Origin: Omnitrophica WOR_2 bacterium RIFCSPLOWO2_12_FULL_46_30
GTDB taxonomy: Bacteria > Omnitrophota > Gorgyraeia > Gygaellales > UBA12090
Length of the DNA stretch: 12,494 nt
Direction: 5' to 3'
Assembly (NCBI GenBank): GCA_001805845.1
Contig: MHHA01000004.1
Span: forward strand, 1 to 12,494
Of this stretch, positions 1 through 6,050 are shown one piece after another (within the stretch, counting starts at the first letter, position 1; every line of letters begins with the position of its first letter). The translations under genes were made by a program, and so were the position numbers. The notes under the pieces were generated by a model. That model ran no database searches. It saw only the letters and a list, made by a program, of their open reading frames with translations, and was not told the DNA's origin.

Positions 1-2817
1 GAGTCCGGGGGCCTGCCGGGAAAATTAGCCGACTGTTCGGAAAGAGACCCCGCGTTATGCGAATTGTATATTGTGGAAGGCGATAGCGCAGGCGGAAGCG
101 CCCGCCAGGGCCGCGATAGACATTTCCAGGCCATACTACCGATAAAGGGAAAAATATTGAATGTGGAAAAGGCGCGTTTAGACAAAATTCTTTCTAACGA
201 AGAAATCCGCACCATTATTACCGCCCTGGGTACCGGCGTAGGCGAGGAGTTTGATATTACAAAACTACGTTATCATAAAGTGGTGCTTATGGCCGATGCC
301 GATAGCCTTACCGCTTCTCAGCCCATTATGCTTTACGACAAAGAGGCGCAGAAGCTGCTGATTACTAAGATAGGAGACTTTGTAGAATCTTGCTGCCATC
401 CTCAACGTTATCAAGCGTTAAGCCTGGACACAGATACGCATAGGTTAGAATGGCAGGATATTTGCGAGATAATTAAGCATCCGCTGCGAACAGAGATTTA
501 TAAAATCCGGACCCAAAATGGATATGAACTAGAGATAACCTCCTGTCATAGTGTTTATATTTGGAAAGAAGGCGAAAGCGTTTTGCGGGAAGGCAGTAAA
601 ATCAAGCCGGGGGATATCCTAATCTTTCCCTTACGTCTGCCCCGCGAAGAACGAACCATACATATTGACCTAAAAGAGGTATTGGCTAAAAATACCGCGC
701 GCAAAAATATTTTCGTGCGCCTAAAAAAAGATTTTCTTAACAGTCTGCCGGAAGAGACTCATATCGATTTAAGTTTAGAGGCCTGGATAAAATTACAGGA
801 TAGGAGGGAATCTTTGGGTTTGTCCCGATACAAAGCTGCTAAATTGGCGGGTGTTTATAAAACAGTGATTCAGCAATGGGAAACCAAACAGGATAACGTA
901 ATGCCGCAATATGGCAAGCTAAAGCCCTATTTACATGCCATAGGCCGGGATTTAAGCGTCGAAGACTGTTATGTATATCTTCCCATAAAGTGCTGGCGGG
1001 GAGAAGGTGCAGACAACGGAATTAAGTTCTTCTTAGACAATCACACCCGGGAAATTAAAGCTCGCTTTGAGCTTGATGAAAAATTAGCTTATTTATTAGG
1101 TTGGTATTTAGGGGATGGCCGCGCTAGTTTTATTGCCGGAAGCCCAAATAGATTTATCCTTTCTTTGGGTAAAGGCAAGGTGACAAAATACCTCAACAAT
1201 TTAACCGCGGTAATTAAGGAACTATTTGGAGCTAATCCAGTAATTGATCGACGCAACGACACCAACATAAACATTCACTTTCACTCAATGAGTTTTAAAT
1301 TATTATTGGAATATTTTGGGCTCTTAGGCAAAAAGGCGCACGAGAAATTTATCCCGCTTGAGTTTTTCAATGTTAAAGAGTCTGTTCGGAGGGCGCTTTT
1401 GCGCGGGTTGATAGAAAGCGATGGTTATATTGTAGTGCAGAAAACAAAAAGTAGAGCTGGCGGAGGGCTACGCCGGGTGCTGGGCTATTGTACTGTATCG
1501 TCAGACTTGGCTCAAGGCCTCGTCTATATCTTTCGCCAAATGGGCATTTTTCCTTCAATGAGCCGACAGTGGTCAAAGCCGCATCTACGCAAGGGAAAGA
1601 TTTTTAAATCAAATTACCAGAAGATAGATGTGTATGTGTCTAGTAAAGAACAGCTATTGGCTATTCAAGATATCTGGCAGAATCACAAGGACGCCGAAAA
1701 ATTAACCGGCTGGATATGCCGTCCGCGTAAGCAGGGTCATTGGGGCAAGCCATTTGTTCAGATTAGCCAGGATTGCGTAGGCCTAAAGGTTATCTCAGCG
1801 CAAAAAGTAGAGGATGCCGCGGATAGGTATAAATATGTCTACGACCTTTCGGTAGCCAAAAATCAAAACTTTGTAGCCGGAGAAGGCGCCATGGTCTGTC
1901 ATAATACGGACGGTTCCCATATCCGCACCCTTTTATTAACCCTTCTGTACCGTCAGATGCCCAAGTTAGTTGAGGATGGCTATGTGTATATTGCCCAGCC
2001 GCCGCTGTATAAGATAAAGAGGGGCCAGCGCGAAGAATATATCCAGACCGAAGTCCAGATGGATGAGACGGTTCTGGATTTGGGCCAAGAAGGCAATAGC
2101 TTTATCCGGCTCAAAGATAAGCAGGCCTTTAGCGGCCAGCAATTCAAAGAGCTTTTAGGGCTATTAGTGGAATTAGAGAAGACAGGCAGGATTTTAGAGA
2201 AAAGGGGAGTAAATTTTATAAAATATCTCAATTTTAGGCATCCAAAGACCAAAAAAATGCCTATTTATAGGGTAAAAGTGGATGGAATAGACCAATTTAT
2301 CTATTCAGACCAAGAATTAGCCAAACGGACCCAAGAAGAGAAAGAAAATGGCTTGGATGTCTTAGAGCTTTTTGAAGCCAAGGATATTGAAGCGCTGGCA
2401 GCAAAGCTCGAGAAATTAGGGATAGAGCCTTCTTCTTATGCTCAAGAGGCTATCCAGAAACAGGATGTTTCTTATAAAGATAAAGAAAAAGAGCAGAAAT
2501 TTAAACCGCTCTATCGGATTAGCGATGCCGAAAAGGCCCAAAAGGATTTTTTCTTTTTGAAGGATGTGCTTACCTTTATCAAGCAACAGGCCGCCAAGGG
2601 TATGCATATCCAGCGCTATAAAGGCCTGGGCGAAATGAACCCTGGGCAGCTCTGGGAAACCACTATGGACCCTCAGAAGCGCACCCTCTTAAAGGTAACC
2701 TTAGAAGATGCGGTAGAAACGGATAAAATGTTTACGGTTTTGATGGGTGATGCGGTTGAGCCGCGCCGGGAATTTATTGAAAACTACGCCCATCAGGTGA
2801 AAAACCTGGATGTATAA
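1..2817 (+). CDS. gyrB: DNA gyrase subunit B, C-terminal part, interrupted by an intein (5' end outside window)
   Basis: ATPase subunit of gyrase, which with GyrA introduces negative supercoils. The frame is open from base 1, so the N-terminal ATPase domain lies outside the window. Visible parts are LPGKLADC, the TOPRIM glutamate in VEGDSAGGSA (codon 76-78), the DAD metal site (295-303), then after the intein TDGSHIRTLL, AQPPLYK, IQRYKGLGEMNP and the C-terminal LMGDAVEPRREFIE. Without the intein about 404 residues remain, close to the matching part of E. coli GyrB. About 165 residues separate YKIKRGQREEY from GMHIQRYKGLG that short GyrBs such as that of Bacillus lack, so this is the long type. 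GyrB rather than ParE is favoured by the adjacent gyrA. An apparent start at 64 is only an internal TTG. Splicing is required for activity, because the intein splits the metal-binding motif. Confidence 0.97.
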   Translation, partial: ESGGLPGKLADCSERDPALCELYIVEGDSAGGSARQGRDRHFQAILPIKGKILNVEKARLDKILSNEEIRTIITALGTGVGEEFDITKLRYHKVVLMADADSLTASQPIMLYDKEAQKLLITKIGDFVESCCHPQRYQALSLDTDTHRLEWQDICEIIKHPLRTEIYKIRTQNGYELEITSCHSVYIWKEGESVLREGSKIKPGDILIFPLRLPREERTIHIDLKEVLAKNTARKNIFVRLKKDFLNSLPEETHIDLSLEAWIKLQDRRESLGLSRYKAAKLAGVYKTVIQQWETKQDNVMPQYGKLKPYLHAIGRDLSVEDCYVYLPIKCWRGEGADNGIKFFLDNHTREIKARFELDEKLAYLLGWYLGDGRASFIAGSPNRFILSLGKGKVTKYLNNLTAVIKELFGANPVIDRRNDTNINIHFHSMSFKLLLEYFGLLGKKAHEKFIPLEFFNVKESVRRALLRGLIESDGYIVVQKTKSRAGGGLRRVLGYCTVSSDLAQGLVYIFRQMGIFPSMSRQWSKPHLRKGKIFKSNYQKIDVYVSSKEQLLAIQDIWQNHKDAEKLTGWICRPRKQGHWGKPFVQISQDCVGLKVISAQKVEDAADRYKYVYDLSVAKNQNFVAGEGAMVCHNTDGSHIRTLLLTLLYRQMPKLVEDGYVYIAQPPLYKIKRGQREEYIQTEVQMDETVLDLGQEGNSFIRLKDKQAFSGQQFKELLGLLVELEKTGRILEKRGVNFIKYLNFRHPKTKKMPIYRVKVDGIDQFIYSDQELAKRTQEEKENGLDVLELFEAKDIEALAAKLEKLGIEPSSYAQEAIQKQDVSYKDKEKEQKFKPLYRISDAEKAQKDFFFLKDVLTFIKQQAAKGMHIQRYKGLGEMNPGQLWETTMDPQKRTLLKVTLEDAVETDKMFTVLMGDAVEPRREFIENYAHQVKNLDV
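304..1905 (+). mobile_element. GyrB intein with LAGLIDADG homing endonuclease
   Basis: An in-frame insertion of 534 residues excised by protein splicing. It starts with Ser1 (SLTASQPIM) and ends with VCHN, and the first C-extein residue is Thr. The junctions are DAD/S and HN/TDGSHIRTLL, so splicing gives DADTDGSHIRTLL, against the usual DADVDGSHIRTLL. Block B TxxH is at intein residues 79-82 (TSCH). The C-terminal splicing blocks are at 511-534 (YVYDLSVAKN, then FVAGEGAMVCHN). Two LAGLIDADG helices lie at 261-272 (LAYLLGWYLGDG, bases 1084-1119) and 363-374 (RALLRGLIESDG, bases 1390-1425). Both keep the acidic residue, so the endonuclease may be active. All canonical splicing residues are present and no stop or frameshift interrupts it. 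An additional HTH lies between the N-terminal splicing half and the endonuclease. Confidence 0.95.
781..948 (+). other. XRE/Cro-like helix-turn-helix inside the GyrB intein
   Basis: Intein residues about 160-215 read as a five-helix XRE-type DNA-binding fold. The pattern is a first helix (WIKLQDRRESLGLS), the HTH pair (RYKAAKLAGVYKTVIQQWET) with the typical A-x-x-A/G-V...I-x-x-W-E spacing, then a helix ending YLHAIGRDLS. It sits after the block B region and before the LAGLIDADG core. It most likely supplies extra DNA contacts for target recognition by the homing endonuclease. A regulatory role is possible, but nothing in the sequence shows it. The assignment rests on residue pattern alone. 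Confidence 0.72.
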
Positions 2818-2820
2818 GAT

Positions 2821-2952
2821 TGTGTAACGTGTAAAGTGTAATGTGTAAGGCGGGTGTAAGGCAAAAGATTGTGTAAAGGAAAAACAGGATTTTCCATTAC
2901 ACAATAAGCCAATACACCTTTCGTTACACATTACGCATATAACATTACACAG
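2821..2952. repeat. GTGTAAN heptamer array and long imperfect inverted repeat between gyrB and gyrA
   Basis: The spacer begins with four abutting heptamers GTGTAAN at 2822, 2829, 2836 and 2843, whose seventh bases are C, A, T and G. Further GTGTAA copies are at 2854 and 2871. The right half carries the complement (TTACAC at 2897, 2924 and 2945, ATACAC at 2912). The two halves (2821-2883 and 2890-2952) form an imperfect inverted repeat centred on GGAAAA-ACAGGA-TTTTCC (2878-2895), with TGTGTAA at 2821-2827 matching TTACACA at 2945-2951. It covers almost the whole spacer and ends eight bases before the gyrA start. No ORF or clear promoter is visible in it. Confidence 0.85.
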
Positions 2953-2959
2953 AAGTAAA

Positions 2960-5392
2960 ATGTATACCCGTAACGAAAAGATAGTTCCGGTTTATATTGA
3001 GGATGAGGTTAAGGATTCTTACCTTAACTACGCGATGAGCGTGATTGTGGGCAGGGCCCTGCCTGATGTTCGGGACGGGCTTAAGCCGGTGCATCGCCGG
3101 GTGCTCTACACGATGAAAGAGTTAAATTTAGAGTACGGCAAGCCTTACAAAAAATGCGCGCGTGTAGTCGGAGATTGCATGGGGCGTTTCCATCCTCACG
3201 GCGACGTAGCCATTTATGATACGTTAGTAAGAATGGCCCAGGATTTTTCGCTGCGTTATCCGCTGGTAGACGGTCAAGGAAATTTTGGATCAATCGACGG
3301 GGACAATGCGGCCGCGATGAGATATACCGAGGCCCGGCTTTCCACCATTGCCGGGGAGATGCTGGAAGATATTGATAAGGATACAGTCAACTTCGGGCCA
3401 AACTTTGATACATCCCTGCAGGAGCCACTTTTGCTGCCGGCCAAGCTTCCCAACCTTTTGGTCAACGGCTCAAGCGGCATCGCCGTGGGTATGGCTACCA
3501 ATATCCCGCCGCATAATTTAGGCGAAGTGGCTGATGCGGTAATTTATCTTCTGGAGCATCCAGAGGCAGAGAGTAAAGACCTGATGCGTTATGTCAAGGG
3601 CCCGGACTTTCCCACCGGCGGGATAATCTGCGGCCGGGGCGGCATCAAAGACGCCTATAATACCGGACGCGGCAAGCTCACGGTGCGGGCCAGGGCCACG
3701 GTTGAGCGCCAAAAAAGCGGCAAGGATCTGATTGTGGTTACCGAGATACCCTATCAGGTACAAAAGTCCGGCCTTATTGGGGCAATAGCCGGCTTAGTTG
3801 AGGAGAAAAAGATTGAGGGGATTTCCGATATCCGCGATGAGTCAGACAGAGAAGGTATGCGCATTGTGGTTGAGCTCAAGCGGGATGTGCAGCCCCAGGT
3901 TGTCTTAAATCAGCTTTTTAAGCATACCCAATTAGAGACCACCTTCGGAATTATTATGCTGGCCCTGTTGGATAACCGGCCTAAGGTTTTGAACCTGCGC
4001 CAGATATTAGACAGCTATATTGACCATCGTAAAACCATTATCCGCAGGCGCACCCAGTTTGAATTAGATAGGGCCCTAAAAAGGGCGCATATCTTAGAAG
4101 GCCTGAAGATCGCCTTAAAGTTTATAGACCGGATAATCAAGGTGATTAAGACCTCCAAAAGCGTGGAGGCGGCCAAAGAAAACCTGATAAGAGAGTTTGA
4201 GTTTTCCGAGATCCAGGCCCAGGCAATATTGGAAATGCAGCTGCAGCGGCTGACTGCCCTTGAGCGGGATAAAATTGATGCCGAATACGCAGAGCTTCTG
4301 AAAAAAATTGAGCTCTGCAAGTCTATTCTTACTTCCGAGAAAAAAATTGAAGGAATTATTAAGGATGAACTCGGGGAGTTAAAGAAAAAATATTCCGATA
4401 ACCGGCGAACCGAGATTGTCGGCGAGGTTGAGGAATTTGAAATAGAAGATTTAATTGCTGAAGAAGACGTTGTGGTTACCATCAGCCACGGCGGATACAT
4501 CAAGCGCCTGCCGGTTGCCGCCTACCGCAAGCAAAAGCGCGGGGGAACCGGGGCTACGGGCGCCGAGGTAAAGGAGGAAGATTTTATTGAGCATCTCTTT
4601 GTGGCTTCCACCAAAGATTACCTTTTGATTTTTACCGATAAAGGCCAGGTGTACTGGCTGAAGGTTTATGAGATTCCTCAAGGCAGCCGCACCTCTAAAG
4701 GCAAGGCCATCGTTAATCTCCTGCAGGTAAAGTCGGAGGAGAAGATCGCCGCTACTATCCCGGTTAAGGAGTTTTCCGCGGAGAAATACTTAGTGATGGC
4801 GACTTCACTGGGCCTGATTAAGAAGACCTGTTTAGACGCCTATAGCAATCCCAGGAAGGGCGGGATTATCGGCATAACCCTTGAAAAGGATGATGAGCTT
4901 ATCGGCGTAGAGATGACTGACGGCAAGCAGGAGCTTTTGATCGGCACCCGGGAAGGTAAGGCGGTGCGATTCCCCGAGGCCGAGGTGCGGGATATGGGCC
5001 GGGGCGCTAAAGGCGTGCGGGGGATAAAGTTAGCCAAAAAAGATGAAGTTATCGCGATGATTATTGCCCAGAAAGAAGCCGCTATCCTTACGGTTACCGA
5101 ATTGGGTTTTGCCAAGCGCACCCTGTTTAAGGAATACCGCCTGACCCGCCGCGGGGGTAAAGGTATTATAAATATCAAGGTTACCGGTAAAAACGGCCTT
5201 GCCGTGGCCATTAAGACCGTAAGCGATGAAGACGAGCTGATGGTGATTACCCAGAACGGAATGTTCTTACGTTGTGCAATAAAAGATATCCGCGCCACCG
5301 GGAGGGCCTCCCAGGGGGTGCGCCTGATTAAATTAGAAGATAAAGACCGGGTTTCCTGCGTTGCCCCGGTAATCGCAGAAGAAACAGAATAA
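2960..5392 (+). CDS. gyrA: DNA gyrase subunit A
   Basis: Breakage-reunion subunit of gyrase, forming an A2B2 complex with GyrB. At 810 residues it is complete. The N-terminal winged-helix region contains the catalytic Tyr122 in AMRYTEARLS, and the start matches the family (IEDEVKDSYLNYAMSVIVGRALPDVRDGLKPVHRRVLY). A coiled-coil stretch follows (EMQLQRLTALERDKID). The C-terminal beta-pinwheel begins near residue 500 and has the GyrA box QKRGGTG at 525-531, which separates GyrA from ParC. In the quinolone-resistance region (HPHGDVAIYDTLV) the usual Ser83 is Val (codon 3206-3208), while Asp87 is kept. The ATG at 2960 gives the standard N-terminus but has no clear Shine-Dalgarno. The gene lies 142 bases behind gyrB, probably in the same transcription unit. 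Confidence 0.98.
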   Translation: MYTRNEKIVPVYIEDEVKDSYLNYAMSVIVGRALPDVRDGLKPVHRRVLYTMKELNLEYGKPYKKCARVVGDCMGRFHPHGDVAIYDTLVRMAQDFSLRYPLVDGQGNFGSIDGDNAAAMRYTEARLSTIAGEMLEDIDKDTVNFGPNFDTSLQEPLLLPAKLPNLLVNGSSGIAVGMATNIPPHNLGEVADAVIYLLEHPEAESKDLMRYVKGPDFPTGGIICGRGGIKDAYNTGRGKLTVRARATVERQKSGKDLIVVTEIPYQVQKSGLIGAIAGLVEEKKIEGISDIRDESDREGMRIVVELKRDVQPQVVLNQLFKHTQLETTFGIIMLALLDNRPKVLNLRQILDSYIDHRKTIIRRRTQFELDRALKRAHILEGLKIALKFIDRIIKVIKTSKSVEAAKENLIREFEFSEIQAQAILEMQLQRLTALERDKIDAEYAELLKKIELCKSILTSEKKIEGIIKDELGELKKKYSDNRRTEIVGEVEEFEIEDLIAEEDVVVTISHGGYIKRLPVAAYRKQKRGGTGATGAEVKEEDFIEHLFVASTKDYLLIFTDKGQVYWLKVYEIPQGSRTSKGKAIVNLLQVKSEEKIAATIPVKEFSAEKYLVMATSLGLIKKTCLDAYSNPRKGGIIGITLEKDDELIGVEMTDGKQELLIGTREGKAVRFPEAEVRDMGRGAKGVRGIKLAKKDEVIAMIIAQKEAAILTVTELGFAKRTLFKEYRLTRRGGKGIINIKVTGKNGLAVAIKTVSDEDELMVITQNGMFLRCAIKDIRATGRASQGVRLIKLEDKDRVSCVAPVIAEETE

Positions 5393-5399
5393 AAACCCC

Positions 5400-5439
5400 G
5401 TTAACCTCGTAGGTTAACAGACGGTTCTGCGCCGTTGTT
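5400..5439 (+). other. Two overlapping hairpins just after gyrA
   Basis: A perfect 8-bp stem, GTTAACCT at 5400-5407 with AGGTTAAC at 5411-5418 (loop CGT), starts five bases past the gyrA stop. A second stem pairs AACA and ACGG (5416-5419, 5421-5424) with CCGT and TGTT (5432-5439), with one bulged G. It shares bases 5416-5418 with the first stem, so the two exclude each other. No U-tract follows, so this is not a standard intrinsic terminator. TTAACA at 5414-5419, 16 bases before TGTTAA at 5436-5441, also resembles a weak promoter for the tRNA relic downstream. All functional readings are uncertain. Confidence 0.4.
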
Positions 5440-5450
5440 AAGAGATTGTT

Positions 5451-5533
5451 GACCCCATCGTCTATCCTGGTCCAGGACACCCCGCCTGCCCCGCCAGAGG
5501 CGGTGGCCTACGGCGGGGCGGCACGGGTTCAAA
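5451..5533 (+). pseudogene. Broken tRNA-Glu copy, truncated in the T-loop
   Basis: Bases 5451-5479 (acceptor 5' strand and D arm) match the intact tRNA-Glu at 5780-5808 except T5465 in place of G5794. Bases 5520-5533 (GGCACGGGTTCAAA) match 5827-5840 exactly, covering the variable region, T-stem 5' strand and T-loop. Between them the anticodon arm is replaced by a GC-rich palindrome. The 3' T-stem and acceptor strand are absent, because the sequence turns into the GIY-YIG leader after position 5533. It cannot make a tRNA. It may be what is left of a formerly functional tRNA-Glu after insertion or duplication at this locus. The original anticodon cannot be recovered. Confidence 0.88.
5480..5518. 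repeat. GC-rich palindromic element replacing the anticodon arm of the tRNA relic
   Basis: CCCCGCC occurs at 5480-5486 and again at 5489-5495. Either copy can pair with GGCGGGG at 5512-5518, and CCGCC-AGA-GGCGG (5491-5503) forms an inner hairpin. The block is far richer in GC than its surroundings. Its edges coincide with the anticodon arm of the tRNA relic, as expected of a small repeat that inserted into or expanded from a GC-rich anticodon stem. Copy number in the genome cannot be judged from this window. Confidence 0.7.
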
Positions 5534-5536
5534 AGA

Positions 5537-5794
5537 ATGTATTGTGTGTATGTTCTTCGCAGCTTAAAAGATACCAGATATTATATAGGTTACACCAATA
5601 ATTTAAAGCGTAGATTACAAGATCATAATAGGGGTAAATCCAAGTCAATTAAACATAGGGGCCCGTTTGAGTTAGTTTATTCTGAGAAGGCTGCAACAAA
5701 ACAAGAAGCAATCTTTAGAGAAAGGCAAATTAAAAGTTATAAAGGCGGCGAGGCCTTTAAGAAATTGTTGCTTAAAATAGACCCCATCGTCTAG
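5537..5794 (+). CDS. Small GIY-YIG nuclease-domain protein between tRNA-Glu copies
   Basis: An 85-residue protein made of a single GIY-YIG domain of the short UPF0213-like type. Visible motifs are VYVLRS (residues 4-9, GIY strand), YYIGYT (15-20, YIG strand), the catalytic Arg in NLKRRLQDHN (Arg25 or Arg26), and Glu62 in FRERQIKSYKGG, the metal-binding Glu. The domain therefore looks intact. The cellular role of stand-alone proteins of this type is not well defined. The ATG lies three bases after the T-loop remnant of the broken tRNA, with no convincing Shine-Dalgarno. Its last five codons and its TAG stop are the first 15 bases of the intact tRNA-Glu. This dependence on the tRNA, and the tRNA repeats on both sides, suggest a small selfish or tRNA-targeting unit, which is inference. 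Confidence 0.85.
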   Translation: MYCVYVLRSLKDTRYYIGYTNNLKRRLQDHNRGKSKSIKHRGPFELVYSEKAATKQEAIFRERQIKSYKGGEAFKKLLLKIDPIV

Positions 5795-5854
5795 CCTGGT
5801 CCAGGACAAGAGCTTTTCAAGCTCTCGGCACGGGTTCAAATCCCGTTGGGGTCG
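5780..5854 (+). tRNA. tRNA-Glu (anticodon TTC)
   Basis: A full cloverleaf. The acceptor GACCCCA (5780-5786) pairs with TGGGGTC (5847-5853), followed by discriminator G5854. The D-stem GTC (5789-5791) pairs with GAC (5805-5807). The anticodon stem AGAGC (5809-5813) pairs with GCTCT (5821-5825) around loop TTTTCAA, with anticodon TTC at 5816-5818 reading Glu codons GAA and GAG. The T-stem ACGGG (5830-5834) pairs with CCCGT (5842-5846) around TTCAAAT. CCA is not encoded. The first 15 bases double as the end of the GIY-YIG ORF. No clear promoter is seen directly upstream, so transcription may come from beyond or inside that ORF. Confidence 0.96.
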
Positions 5855-5857
5855 CTA

Positions 5858-6050
5858 ATGAAAATCAAAAATCAAAGTGCAAAAATCCCTGCCTGACGGC
5901 AGGCAGGAAAATCACAAATCAAAATTAAAAATTATAGTGGTCAACAACATCTCCGCTTTTAAAATTTTTGAATTTTGCATTGTGGCTTTGGCTATTCGGA
6001 AGGCAAACCACTGCCTGCTGGCTTGTCATTTTGATATTTGAATTTCTTAT
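5858..6050. repeat. AT-rich nested inverted-repeat spacer between tRNA-Glu and glmS
   Basis: The spacer is made largely of ATCAAA/AAATC-like words and their complements. The inner arms are strong: 5913-5934 (CACAAATCAAAATT and onward) pairs with 5961-5984 (ending AATTTTGCATTGTG) with few mismatches. The outer arms are weaker: about 5858-5885 pairs imperfectly with about 6022-6050. A GC-rich palindrome sits in the left half, and a related piece (CTGCCTGCTGGC, 6011-6022) in the right. No ORF, riboswitch or glmS-ribozyme-like sequence is recognised. The right arm runs directly into the glmS start codon. Confidence 0.72.
5888..5907. repeat. Short GC-rich palindrome in the AT-rich spacer
   Basis: A perfect 8-bp stem, CCTGCCTG at 5888-5895 with CAGGCAGG at 5900-5907, around loop ACGG. 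It differs sharply in composition from the AT-rich bases on both sides and looks like a small dispersed palindromic repeat. Downstream of the tRNA it could also act as a weak terminator, but only AAAA follows it, not a U-tract. Confidence 0.7.

Noticed and set aside
2822..2876. CRISPR array or plasmid-type origin iterons in the GTGTAA repeats
   Set aside because: Units are only seven bases without spacers, no cas genes or replication initiator are near, and the complement occurs in the right arm. A repeat expansion or palindromic spacer fits better.
4015..4503. Minus-strand open frame of about 160 codons inside gyrA
   Set aside because: Low-complexity Ser/Ile/Arg-rich product, entirely opposite a well-conserved gyrA region, so it is a shadow of GyrA codon usage. 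The same applies to the minus-strand frames opposite pyrB (8861-9376), pyrC (10444-10875) and the endonuclease Q gene (12139-12489).
5451..5854. A group I intron with GIY-YIG endonuclease inside a tRNA gene
   Set aside because: The right-hand tRNA is complete by itself and the left copy is broken at the T-loop, not split at the anticodon. Joining the two pieces would not give one tRNA, and I see no group I core sequences.
5855..6050. glmS ribozyme or another riboswitch ahead of glmS
   Set aside because: The spacer is AT-rich inverted-repeat sequence and has none of the GC-rich core expected of a glmS ribozyme.
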